DNA of 7,184 nt, taken from the NCBI GenBank assembly GCA_005788145.1, contig SXYY01000044.1, positions 1-7,184 on the forward strand, in the 5' to 3' direction. The translations under genes and the position numbers were made by a program. The notes beneath the pieces are model-generated. The model made no database searches. It saw only the letters and a program-made list of their open reading frames with translations, and had not been told where the DNA came from. Source of the stretch: Bacteroidota bacterium (GTDB taxonomy: Bacteria; Bacteroidota; Bacteroidia; NS11-12g; UBA955). This document shows positions 1 to 6,897 of the stretch, piece after piece. The stretch's first letter is position 1. Each line of letters opens with the position of its first letter.

Positions 1-576
1 TACAACCAAGAAAACAACAGACAATTCCAGGCATCGTTCGCAGGCTTCTTCCCAGCCAACAACCCGCAATACACCATCGTGGTGATCATCAACAACCCCA
101 AAAGTGGTCGCTACTCCGGATCACAGATTGCGGCCCCAATTTTTAAGAACATTAGCGACCGCATCTACAGCACCCACATCAAGGTTCAACCCGCACTTCA
201 GACTGCTAGCTTGCCACAAGTTCCCGGCATACTCAAAGGCGACTTAGACAAAACCAAATGGGTACTCAATGAAATCGGCATTAGCTCGCAATTGTTGCAA
301 GACAGCACGACCAAAAATGGGCACCCCACCTTGACTGGTCGATACATTGACCCAACCAAAGAGGCCCACTCGGTAAAGCTCAAGCCCGTGCGCATAGAAG
401 AAAACACACTCCCCGATTTGCGTGGCATGGGATTGAGGGATGCGCTGAAACTGCTGAGCGATTTGGGCATCAAAGTGAGCTACAGCGGCTATGGACGCGT
501 CAGCGAGCAAGCCCCTGCACCCAACACAAAACTTGGTTCCACGAATGAAGTCGTCCTAATCCTAAAACCCTATTAA
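1..576 (+). CDS. ftsI: Septal peptidoglycan transpeptidase FtsI (PBP3-like), 3' part, with C-terminal PASTA domain
   Basis: The frame is open from base 1 and ends at TAA 574-576, so 191 C-terminal residues are visible and the start lies upstream. The first residues (FQASFAGFFPANNPQYTIVV, then NPKSGRYSGSQIAAPIFKNI) match the last strand and helix of a class B penicillin-binding protein transpeptidase domain. The catalytic Ser-x-x-Lys, SxN and KTG motifs are outside the window. A linker of about 80 residues follows, then one PASTA domain at visible residues 137-191 (bases 409-573), starting LPDLRGMGLRDALKLL and ending the protein. By family knowledge this is the inner-membrane enzyme that cross-links septal peptidoglycan in the periplasm, working with FtsW. 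The stop lies 3 bases before murE. PASTA-bearing division PBPs are known in Bacteroidota and in Firmicutes (SpoVD, PBP2x). A different class B PBP is possible from this fragment alone, but the place just before murE argues for FtsI. Confidence 0.93.
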   Translation, partial: YNQENNRQFQASFAGFFPANNPQYTIVVIINNPKSGRYSGSQIAAPIFKNISDRIYSTHIKVQPALQTASLPQVPGILKGDLDKTKWVLNEIGISSQLLQDSTTKNGHPTLTGRYIDPTKEAHSVKLKPVRIEENTLPDLRGMGLRDALKLLSDLGIKVSYSGYGRVSEQAPAPNTKLGSTNEVVLILKPY

Positions 577-579
577 CCC

Positions 580-2040
580 ATGAAATCACTCAAGCAACTG
601 ATAGGCACTTTGGACTCTGCTCAGGTTTTCGGACCGGCAGAGATAGCAGTTACGGGATTGCAAATCGACAGTCGTGCAGTTTCCATTGGAAATTTATATG
701 CCGCGATGAGGGGCACCACGGTGGACGGCCACACGTTCATTGATGGCTGTTTGGATGCAGGTGCTTCAGCGATTTTGTGTGAGGTTTTGCCAGCATCGCT
801 GCGCGATGGCGTGGCCTATGTTGTCGTTGACAATGCAGCCAAGGCCCTGGGCGAAATTTGTTTGAACTTCTACGATCGCAAGGCGGAAAGCATCACCATC
901 GTGGGCACAACGGGCACCAACGGAAAAACCAGTGTAAGTACGTTGCTGTTTGATTTGTTCACCTTGCGCGGACATCTCTGCGGTTTGGTTTCAACGGTAG
1001 AAAATCGGATTGGAACCACAATCATCCCGAGTACCCATACCACCCCAAACATTGTGGCTCTGCACGGATTATTGGCACAAATGGCCGATGCTGGTTGCAG
1101 CCATTGCTTCATGGAAGTGAGTTCACATGCAGTGGACCAGCGCAGAATCGCCGGCGTACCATTTACAGCGGGTGTATTTACGAACATCACGCACGACCAC
1201 TTGGACTACCACAAAACCTTTGACAATTACATCAAGGCCAAAAAGCAATTTTTCGATGAATTGCCAGCGGGTGCATTTGCCGTAACCAACAAAGACGATC
1301 GCAATGGCATGGTGATGTTGCAAAACACCAAAGCCATGCGGTATACCTACGCGATGAAACAACCTGCCGATTTCACGGTGCGCGTGTCAGAGCACGATTT
1401 CACTGGCATGCAGTTGCAATTGAACCAAACTGAGTTTTGGTCTCCATTGATTGGCGGTTTCAATGCCTACAACCTATGCGCCGTTTACGCCACTGCCTTC
1501 TTGCTCACCGAAGGGGATGCCGAACTGCCCATCCAAATGAGTGCTTTGGGCAAAGTCAACGGTCGTTTCGAAGTGCTGCGCGGTCCAAATCGCATCACAG
1601 CCATCGTGGATTATGCCCATACCCCAGACGCGTTGAAAAATGTGTTACAAACCATCAACGATATCCGCAAAAACAGCGTGAATTTGATCACAGTGGTGGG
1701 CTGTGGTGGCAACAGAGACCAAACCAAACGCCCTGAAATGGGAAAGCTCGCCGCAGAATTGAGCAACCGTGCCATATTAACCAGCGACAACCCAAGATTT
1801 GAAGATCCCCAGTTGATTTTGGAACAAATGGAAGCAGGCGTTGAGCCCCAGAATTACAAGCGCATTGTGAAGATCGTGGATCGAAAAGAAGCCATCAAAA
1901 CTGCGGTCCTAATGGCACAAACGGGTGATATCATTCTGGTTGCTGGCAAAGGGCATGAAACCTACCAAGACATCCAAGGGGTAAAACATCCTTTTGATGA
2001 CAAAATCATATTAAGTGAAACCTTCACACTCATCGAATAA
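580..2040 (+). CDS. murE: UDP-MurNAc-L-Ala-D-Glu:meso-diaminopimelate ligase MurE
   Basis: A 486-residue cytoplasmic Mur ligase, near the usual family length. It adds the third amino acid of the stem peptide to UDP-MurNAc-L-Ala-D-Glu using ATP. Visible motifs in order: the N-terminal UDP-binding domain with LQIDSR (residues 27-32); the ATP P-loop TGTNGKTS (111-118); THTTPN (152-157), the substrate-binding loop; ITHDHLDYH (203-211); YIKAKKQFF (217-225), whose K221 is probably the carbamylated lysine; VDYAHTPDAL (343-352); and the C-terminal domain with SDNPRFEDP (402-410) and AGKGHE (455-460). DNPR at 403-406 is the known signature of enzymes that take meso-DAP rather than lysine, and the G456/E460 pair fits DAP binding. 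ATG 580 follows the ftsI stop by 3 bases, so translation is probably coupled. Unlike the E. coli cluster, no murF follows. Confidence 0.98.
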   Translation: MKSLKQLIGTLDSAQVFGPAEIAVTGLQIDSRAVSIGNLYAAMRGTTVDGHTFIDGCLDAGASAILCEVLPASLRDGVAYVVVDNAAKALGEICLNFYDRKAESITIVGTTGTNGKTSVSTLLFDLFTLRGHLCGLVSTVENRIGTTIIPSTHTTPNIVALHGLLAQMADAGCSHCFMEVSSHAVDQRRIAGVPFTAGVFTNITHDHLDYHKTFDNYIKAKKQFFDELPAGAFAVTNKDDRNGMVMLQNTKAMRYTYAMKQPADFTVRVSEHDFTGMQLQLNQTEFWSPLIGGFNAYNLCAVYATAFLLTEGDAELPIQMSALGKVNGRFEVLRGPNRITAIVDYAHTPDALKNVLQTINDIRKNSVNLITVVGCGGNRDQTKRPEMGKLAAELSNRAILTSDNPRFEDPQLILEQMEAGVEPQNYKRIVKIVDRKEAIKTAVLMAQTGDIILVAGKGHETYQDIQGVKHPFDDKIILSETFTLIE

Positions 2041-2051
2041 ATCTCAGCGTC

Positions 2052-3185
2052 ATGTTATACTACTTGTTTGAACATCTCGACAAATTGGGCATCGCCGGCG
2101 CCGGCGTGTTCAAATACATTTCATTCCGCGCATCATTGGCTGGCATTCTCAGCTTGCTGTTGGCGCTGATTGCGGGGAAGGGCATTATCGGTTGGTTACA
2201 ACGTCAACAAATCGGCGAAACCATTCGCGAACTAGGGCTGGAGGGACAGATGCAGAAAAAGGGCACCCCAACCATGGGTGGCATCATCATCATCCTGAGC
2301 ATCATCATCCCTACCCTTTTGTTGGCGCGACTCGACAACATCTATGTGGTAGTAATGATCATCAGCACCATTTGGATGGGTGTAATTGGCGGGATTGACG
2401 ATTACATAAAGGTCTTCAAAAAGGACAAAGAAGGCATGAAGGCGACCACCAAACTGATTGGACAGTTGATGTTGGGTGCCATCATCGCGGTAACGATCGA
2501 CCACACCCATAGCTTAAACCACCTGGAGCTTACAACCAACTTACCCATTACTAAAAACATCCTCAACTACACCGAATTGATTCCGGGCGCGCGCAATGCT
2601 TGGATCATTTACATACCCATCATTATTTTCATCGTTATGGCAGTAACCAATGCCGTTAACCTGACGGATGGCATTGATGGTTTGGCCGCTGGTACCACCG
2701 CCATTGTGGGTGTGGGGTTGGGCATATTGGCATATGCAGCAGGTAACATCAAAGTTTCAGAGTACTTAAACATCATTTACGTACCCAATTCGGGCGAGGT
2801 GGTAATCTTCTTGGCCGCCGTGATTGGCGCTTGCTTGGGTTTCTTGTGGTACAACGGCTACCCTGCACAAGTTTTCATGGGCGATACGGGATCTATGGCC
2901 CTGGGCGGCGCGGTGGCAGCAGTGGCAATCATCATCAAAATGGAATTGCTGTTGCCCATTCTTTGCGGTGTTTTCTTGGCTGAAAGCGGCTCTGTGATTT
3001 TGCAAGTAACCTATTTCAAGTACACCAAAAAGCGCTTTGGCGAGGGCAAAAGAATTTTCCTCATGTCGCCGTTGCACCATCATTTTCAGAAAAAGAACAT
3101 TCCCGAAAGCAAAATCACGATTCGCTTTTGGTTGATCACCATCGTACTGGTTTTGGCAACATTGGCATTGATTAAACTACGTTGA
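2052..3185 (+). CDS. mraY: Phospho-N-acetylmuramoyl-pentapeptide transferase MraY
   Basis: A 377-residue polytopic inner-membrane enzyme. It transfers phospho-MurNAc-pentapeptide from the UDP precursor to undecaprenyl phosphate, making lipid I on the cytoplasmic face. Family hallmarks are all present: KKGTPTMGG (69-77); the paired aspartates in GGIDDYIKVFKKD (113-125, D116 and D117); NLTDGIDGLAAG (203-214); FMGDTGSMALGG (275-286) with the third catalytic aspartate D278; and the HHH loop in SPLHHHFQKK (339-348). Long hydrophobic stretches (about 25-42, 77-93, 98-115, 138-149, 186-202, 213-230, 250-267, 284-305 and 357-374) agree with the roughly ten-segment MraY fold. The start is ATG 2052, 11 bases after the murE stop, with no clear Shine-Dalgarno. 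The stop TGA overlaps the murD start. The length is a little above that of E. coli MraY (360), with the extra residues probably around 150-185. Confidence 0.98.
   Translation: MLYYLFEHLDKLGIAGAGVFKYISFRASLAGILSLLLALIAGKGIIGWLQRQQIGETIRELGLEGQMQKKGTPTMGGIIIILSIIIPTLLLARLDNIYVVVMIISTIWMGVIGGIDDYIKVFKKDKEGMKATTKLIGQLMLGAIIAVTIDHTHSLNHLELTTNLPITKNILNYTELIPGARNAWIIYIPIIIFIVMAVTNAVNLTDGIDGLAAGTTAIVGVGLGILAYAAGNIKVSEYLNIIYVPNSGEVVIFLAAVIGACLGFLWYNGYPAQVFMGDTGSMALGGAVAAVAIIIKMELLLPILCGVFLAESGSVILQVTYFKYTKKRFGEGKRIFLMSPLHHHFQKKNIPESKITIRFWLITIVLVLATLALIKLR
2093..2106. repeat. 14 bp perfect palindrome near the start of mraY
   Basis: CGCCGGCGCCGGCG reads the same on both strands and lies about 40 bases into mraY, over the codons for IAGAG at residues 14-18. 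It results from alternating GCC and GGC codons, so it may be only a by-product of an Ala-Gly run. It has no loop and would form a poor hairpin. Confidence 0.5.
3182..3185 (+). promoter_or_regulatory. mraY stop / murD start overlap (TTGA), translational coupling site
   Basis: The four bases TTGA contain both the murD start codon TTG (3182-3184) and the mraY stop TGA (3183-3185). This is the TTG form of the common ATGA overlap. No purine-rich Shine-Dalgarno is seen in the preceding 20 bases. Coupling, with ribosomes ending mraY re-initiating on murD, is inferred from the arrangement. A non-AUG start could also lower the yield of MurD relative to MraY. Confidence 0.8.
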
Positions 3186-4516
3186 GAAAAAGGTTGGTCA
3201 TATTGGGAGCAGGCGAGAGCGGTACGGGTGCCGCAGTTTTGGGTGCAGCCCAAAACTGGGATGTATTCGTGTCCGACAAAGGAAAAATCGCCCCAAAGTA
3301 CCAAGATGAACTCAATCTGCACAACATCGCATGGGAACAAGAACAACACAGCGAAGAAAAAATCTTGTCGGCTGATTTGATCATCAAAAGTCCGGGTATC
3401 CCCGACAAAGCACCCATGGTCGCGGCCGCGCTTGCCAAAGGCATCGAAGTTATCGACGAATTGGAGTTTGGCTATCGCTACACCAACGCCAAAATGATCA
3501 GCGTTACCGGCACCAAGGGCAAAACCACCACCACGCTTCTTACCTCTCACTTATTGAAGCAGGCTGGTTTGAATGTGGGCCTGGCAGGCAACATCGGTCG
3601 CTCTTTGGCCCGGCAGGTAGCGCAGGAGAATTTCGATTACTACGTGGTAGAAATGAGCAGTTTTCAGCTCGATCGCATCGATCAATACCACAGTCATATT
3701 GCCATTTTGTGCAACATCACCCCAGACCATTTGGATCGCTACAATTACGACCTGAATGCCTATGCCGACAGCAAAATGCGCATCACCAGGAACCAAACGG
3801 CATCTGACTATTTCATTTACTGTGCCGACAATCAACTCACCCTCGAGGCGCTGTCGCGCAACCCTTTCACAGCCCAAGCCATCCCGTTCAGTTTGCACAC
3901 CAAACTCGAAAATGGCGCTTACGGCGAAGGAAACACCCTCAACATTTTAACAAAAGAAAAATTCACTCTCGATATGCAAGAATTCACACTTCGTGGGCAA
4001 CACAACGCCTACAACAGCATGGCCGCATCCGTGGCTGCAAGCTTAATGGATGTTCGCAAGGACAGTATCCGCGAAAGCTTTACCAATTTTCAAAACGCCG
4101 AGCACCGCTTGGAGTTTGTTCAAAAAGTGGGTGGTGTAGACTACATCAACGACTCGAAAGCCACCAACGTCAATTCTGCTTGGTATGCGCTCGAGAGCAT
4201 GGACCGTCCGGTCGTTTGGATCGCCGGTGGTGTAGACAAAGGCAACAACTACGCTGATTTGAAAAACTTGGTAAAAAGCAAAGTAAAAATGATCATTTGC
4301 TTGGGCTTGGACAACATCAAGATACACCAGGTATTTCAGGCCGATGTAGACCTGATCATCAACACCAGTTCTGCCAAGGAAGCCGTTCACGTAGCATCGA
4401 AAATGGCTGAACAAGGCGATGTGGTTCTGTTGTCACCTGCCTGCGCAAGTTTTGACTTGTTCGATAGTTACGAAGACCGTGGCCGTCAGTTCAAAGAAGC
4501 GGTTCGACACCTTTAA
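3182..4516 (+). CDS. murD: UDP-MurNAc-L-alanine:D-glutamate ligase MurD (TTG start)
   Basis: A 444-residue cytoplasmic ligase adding D-Glu to UDP-MurNAc-L-Ala with ATP. Motifs in order: N-terminal Rossmann-like nucleotide loop GAGESGTGAA (9-18); KSPGIP (69-74); the P-loop VTGTKGKTTTT (108-118); GNIGRSL (136-142); VEMSSFQLD (156-164); ITPDHLDRY (179-187); K198 in YADSKMR, probably the carbamylated lysine; GQHNAYNSMAA (272-282); EHRLEF (307-312); NDSKATN (323-329); and the C-terminal LSPACASFDLFDSYEDRG (417-434). The start is TTG at 3182: the frame has a stop TAA at 3173-3175 and no ATG or GTG before the nucleotide-binding strand RLVILGAGESG, so TTG 3182 is the only sensible start (the next TTG, 3194, would cut into that strand). 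It overlaps the mraY stop as TTGA. The gene ends 16 bases before ftsW. Its arginine codons are mostly CGC/CGT, unlike murG. Confidence 0.97.
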   Translation: MRKRLVILGAGESGTGAAVLGAAQNWDVFVSDKGKIAPKYQDELNLHNIAWEQEQHSEEKILSADLIIKSPGIPDKAPMVAAALAKGIEVIDELEFGYRYTNAKMISVTGTKGKTTTTLLTSHLLKQAGLNVGLAGNIGRSLARQVAQENFDYYVVEMSSFQLDRIDQYHSHIAILCNITPDHLDRYNYDLNAYADSKMRITRNQTASDYFIYCADNQLTLEALSRNPFTAQAIPFSLHTKLENGAYGEGNTLNILTKEKFTLDMQEFTLRGQHNAYNSMAASVAASLMDVRKDSIRESFTNFQNAEHRLEFVQKVGGVDYINDSKATNVNSAWYALESMDRPVVWIAGGVDKGNNYADLKNLVKSKVKMIICLGLDNIKIHQVFQADVDLIINTSSAKEAVHVASKMAEQGDVVLLSPACASFDLFDSYEDRGRQFKEAVRHL

Positions 4517-4532
4517 TCCGATTGATTAGCGC

Positions 4533-5708
4533 ATGAATTCGCAATTCACTTCCCGTTTTAAAGGCGACAAATGGATTTGGTTTGTCATCATTATCCTGTC
4601 GTTGATTGGCATCTTAGCCGTTTATAGCGCCACAGGCACCTTGGCTTATTCCAAGCAAGGCGGGAACACCGAATGGTATTTCTTGCGTCACACTGGATTC
4701 TTGTTGATTGGCTTCGGGCTCTTGTACCTAACCCACCTCATCCCCTTCTCCTATTACTCGCGCATCAGTCAGATTTTCCTCTGGATTTCCATTGGATTGC
4801 TGGGCTTGACGCTAGTAATTGGTTCGGAGATCAACAATGCCACCAGGGTTATCCCAATTCCTGGATTGGGTGTCACCTTTCAGCCCTCAGACATGGCGAA
4901 GCTGTTTTTGGTGATGTACATCTCGCGGTATTTGAGCAAGAATCAGGAGGAGATCGACAGTCCGAGGGTCTTCTGGGTCACATTGGCCTATATCCTATTG
5001 GTGGTTGGTTTGATTGCCCCAGAAAATTTGAGTACCTCCTTGGTTGTGTTCTTGACCGCAGGACTGTTGATGTTCATTGGCCGCGTCAATTTTAAGTACA
5101 TGATGTTCCTAACCTTTTCGGGGGTTGGATTGATCAGTGTTTTGGTTGTGGTGCTGTTGAATATCAACACGGATGGCATGGAAAGCAACCGTATTCCCAC
5201 ATGGAAAAAGCGTATCGAGACGTTCATGGGGAAGGATGACGGGCAGGGAAATTACCAACAATTGCAGTCAAAAATCGCGGTGGCCACGGGTGGCGTTTTT
5301 GGCAAGGGCCCGGGGAATAGCACCCAGAGGAATTACTTACCACACCCTTATTCGGATTTCATTTATGCCATCATTGTGGAGGAGTATGGATTATTGGGGG
5401 GATTGGTTGTGGCAGGATGTTTCCTGATTTTGGTGTATCGATGTCTGAAAATTGTCGTCGAAAGTCCGCGCGCCTTCGGCGCGCTGGTCGCCATGGGATT
5501 GGGCCTCTCCATGAGTTTACAAGCCTTCGTTAACATGGGCGTGGCGGTGGGCATGTTGCCCGTAACCGGACTGACCATCCCGTTGGTGAGTATGGGAGGG
5601 ACCAGCTTGTTCATGAACAGCATTGGCTTCGGGATCATCCTGGGCATATCGAAATACATCGAAGAAGAAAAACAACAACAATCGGAAGCCATCACAGCGG
5701 GCATTTAA
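4533..5708 (+). CDS. ftsW: Septal peptidoglycan glycosyltransferase FtsW (SEDS family)
   Basis: A 391-residue polytopic SEDS protein that polymerises lipid II into septal glycan strands together with its partner FtsI, whose gene lies upstream. The protein opens with a short charged cytoplasmic tail and a first membrane segment at about 14-32. SEDS landmarks: FQPSDMAKL (116-124); a large extracytoplasmic loop at about 210-275 containing GGVFGKGPGNSTQRNYLPHP (253-272); D275 in HPYSDFIYAIIVEEYG, in the place of the catalytic aspartate known in RodA and FtsW; and the closing NMGVAVGMLPVTGLTIPLVSMGGTS (334-358). The segment that reads QPDxGT in E. coli FtsW is APENLSTS here (162-169), which I recall as usual in Bacteroidota. 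The start is ATG 4533, 16 bases after murD. FtsW rather than RodA is chosen from the dcw context and the PxxGLTxPLxSxGG ending. Confidence 0.96.
   Translation: MNSQFTSRFKGDKWIWFVIIILSLIGILAVYSATGTLAYSKQGGNTEWYFLRHTGFLLIGFGLLYLTHLIPFSYYSRISQIFLWISIGLLGLTLVIGSEINNATRVIPIPGLGVTFQPSDMAKLFLVMYISRYLSKNQEEIDSPRVFWVTLAYILLVVGLIAPENLSTSLVVFLTAGLLMFIGRVNFKYMMFLTFSGVGLISVLVVVLLNINTDGMESNRIPTWKKRIETFMGKDDGQGNYQQLQSKIAVATGGVFGKGPGNSTQRNYLPHPYSDFIYAIIVEEYGLLGGLVVAGCFLILVYRCLKIVVESPRAFGALVAMGLGLSMSLQAFVNMGVAVGMLPVTGLTIPLVSMGGTSLFMNSIGFGIILGISKYIEEEKQQQSEAITAGI
5468..5484. repeat. GC-only inverted repeat, 7 bp arms, inside ftsW
   Basis: GCGCGCC at 5468-5474 and GGCGCGC at 5478-5484 are exact reverse complements around a TTC loop. 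The bases encode PRAFGAL at about residues 312-318 of FtsW, in a loop between membrane segments. No T-run follows. Its role, if any, is unknown; coding constraint alone could explain it. Confidence 0.6.
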
Positions 5709-5718
5709 TAACCACAGA

Positions 5719-6897
5719 ATGACATCTGCCAACAACCATAGCAAACCCAACAAGTTCATCCTTTCAGGAGGGGGCACGGGCGGACATATATTCCCGGCTG
5801 TTGCCATCGCCAAAGCATTGCAACTTCGGTACCCGGATGCGGTGTTTTTGTTTGTGGGCGCATTGGGCAAGATGGAAATGGAGAAAGTTCCCAAGGAGGG
5901 CTTTGAAATTGTGGGCATGCCGATTGAAGGATTGAAGCGATCGCTATCACCGCGAAATCTGGTGGTTGCATTGAAGACCTTACAGAGCTTTTGGAAAGCG
6001 AAAAAACTGTTGAATCAATTCAAGCCCACCGCCGTCATTGGCACGGGCGGGTATGCCAGTTTGCCCATTTGCTTCATGGCGGCGCGGAATGGATACACCA
6101 CTTTATTGCAAGAACAAAATGGATTTGCCGGACTCACCAATCGGTTGGTTGCGGGCAAGGCCACACACATCTGCTGCGGATTTCCGCAAATGGACAATTT
6201 CTTTCCTACAGGAAAATGGAGCTTTACGGGCAACCCCGTGAGGCAAAACATCATTGACATGGTGGAAAGGGACAACCCAACGAATCAAGCGGCGGTGAGG
6301 GCAAGGTTTGGCCTTCAAACAGATTTGCCGGTGGTGTTTGTCACAGGGGGCAGTTTGGGTGCAAGAACCATCAATGAAGCATTGTTCGCCGGTTTGATCA
6401 CATTGGCCAAGGCGGGTGTTCAAGTGATATGGCAGATGGGATTGCCGTTTGCAAAATCGCATTCAGAGGCCATCAATCAGCGGATTAACGAACATGGCGA
6501 TGTGTTTTTGCAGGAGTGCTCACCGAGGATTTTTCATGCGCCGTTCATTTACGACATGGACGATGCGTATTTGGCCAGTGACGTGGTGATTTCACGCGCT
6601 GGAGCGATATCCATCTCGGAGATTGCCGTTGTGGGAAGGGCGGCAGTATTGGTGCCCTCGCCGAACGTAACAGACGACCATCAAACGAAAAATGCAAGGG
6701 TATTGAGTGACTTGGGGGCGGCGGTATTGGTGACCGACAAATTGGCGCCTGAGACTTTGATTACAGAGACATTGGCCTTGTTAAAAGATACGAAAAAAAG
6801 AGCAGAAATGCAAGAAAAACTGAAGGGAATCGCCAAGCCCAGTGCCACAGAAACCATCGTTAACATCATAGAAGCATGTCTACAGAAAGGCGGATAA
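5719..6897 (+). CDS. murG: UDP-GlcNAc:lipid I N-acetylglucosaminyltransferase MurG
   Basis: A 392-residue GT28-family, GT-B fold enzyme on the cytoplasmic face of the membrane. It adds GlcNAc to lipid I to make lipid II. Motifs: the first G-loop SGGGTGGHIFPA (16-27) with H23; GTGGYAS (108-114), the second G-loop; LQEQNGFAGLTNR (130-142); FTGNPVR (169-175); the third G-loop VTGGSLGA (208-215); PFIYDM (275-280); and the UDP-GlcNAc pocket ISRAGAISISEIAVVGRAAVLVPSPNVTDDHQTKNA (291-326) with E301. I chose ATG 5719, 10 bases after the ftsW stop. The frame is open further upstream, but that part overlaps ftsW and gives only low-complexity Lys/Asn sequence. At 392 residues it is somewhat longer than the usual 355-370, partly from a hydrophilic N-terminal extension of about 12 residues. 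Arginine codons are mainly AGG, CGG, CGA and AGA, a clear contrast with murD. Confidence 0.97.
   Translation: MTSANNHSKPNKFILSGGGTGGHIFPAVAIAKALQLRYPDAVFLFVGALGKMEMEKVPKEGFEIVGMPIEGLKRSLSPRNLVVALKTLQSFWKAKKLLNQFKPTAVIGTGGYASLPICFMAARNGYTTLLQEQNGFAGLTNRLVAGKATHICCGFPQMDNFFPTGKWSFTGNPVRQNIIDMVERDNPTNQAAVRARFGLQTDLPVVFVTGGSLGARTINEALFAGLITLAKAGVQVIWQMGLPFAKSHSEAINQRINEHGDVFLQECSPRIFHAPFIYDMDDAYLASDVVISRAGAISISEIAVVGRAAVLVPSPNVTDDHQTKNARVLSDLGAAVLVTDKLAPETLITETLALLKDTKKRAEMQEKLKGIAKPSATETIVNIIEACLQKGG
6876..6897 (+). promoter_or_regulatory. murG / murC coding overlap of 22 bp
   Basis: The murC start ATG 6876 lies inside the last codons of murG, which ends at TAA 6895-6897. In the murC frame the nearest upstream stop is TAA 6861-6863, and no other start codon lies between it and 6876. 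The next ATG (6942) falls inside the nucleotide-binding motif. The overlap is thus forced by the reading frames. Coupled expression of the two genes is likely but is inferred. Confidence 0.8.

Noticed and set aside
1437..1736. Open frame of 99 codons on the + strand within murE
   Set aside because: It is out of frame with the intact murE, including the conserved HTPDAL region, and has no recognisable motif.
2282..2310. Repeated ATC triplets resembling a microsatellite, giving a His-rich frame
   Set aside because: In the mraY frame they encode the Ile-rich membrane helix IIIILSIII, a normal MraY segment; the His-rich reading is a shadow.
3086..3550. Open frame of 154 codons on the - strand
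   Set aside because: It lies antisense to the mraY end and the murD start, both with complete conserved motifs, and its translation shows no family signature.
4514..4528. TAATC...GATTA inverted repeat at the murD end as a possible terminator
   Set aside because: The stem is only 5 AT-rich pairs without a T-run, and ftsW begins a few bases later, so it is too weak to be a terminator.
4673..5095. Open frame of 140 codons on the + strand within ftsW
   Set aside because: It is out of frame with ftsW, whose membrane segments and SEDS motifs are clear; the alternative product is Trp/Cys/His-rich and looks like a frame shadow.
5623..5718. Upstream extension of murG by 32 codons
   Set aside because: It overlaps the ftsW end and gives Lys/Asn/Arg-rich sequence with no likeness to MurG; ATG 5719 gives a normal N-terminus close to the GGGTGGH loop.
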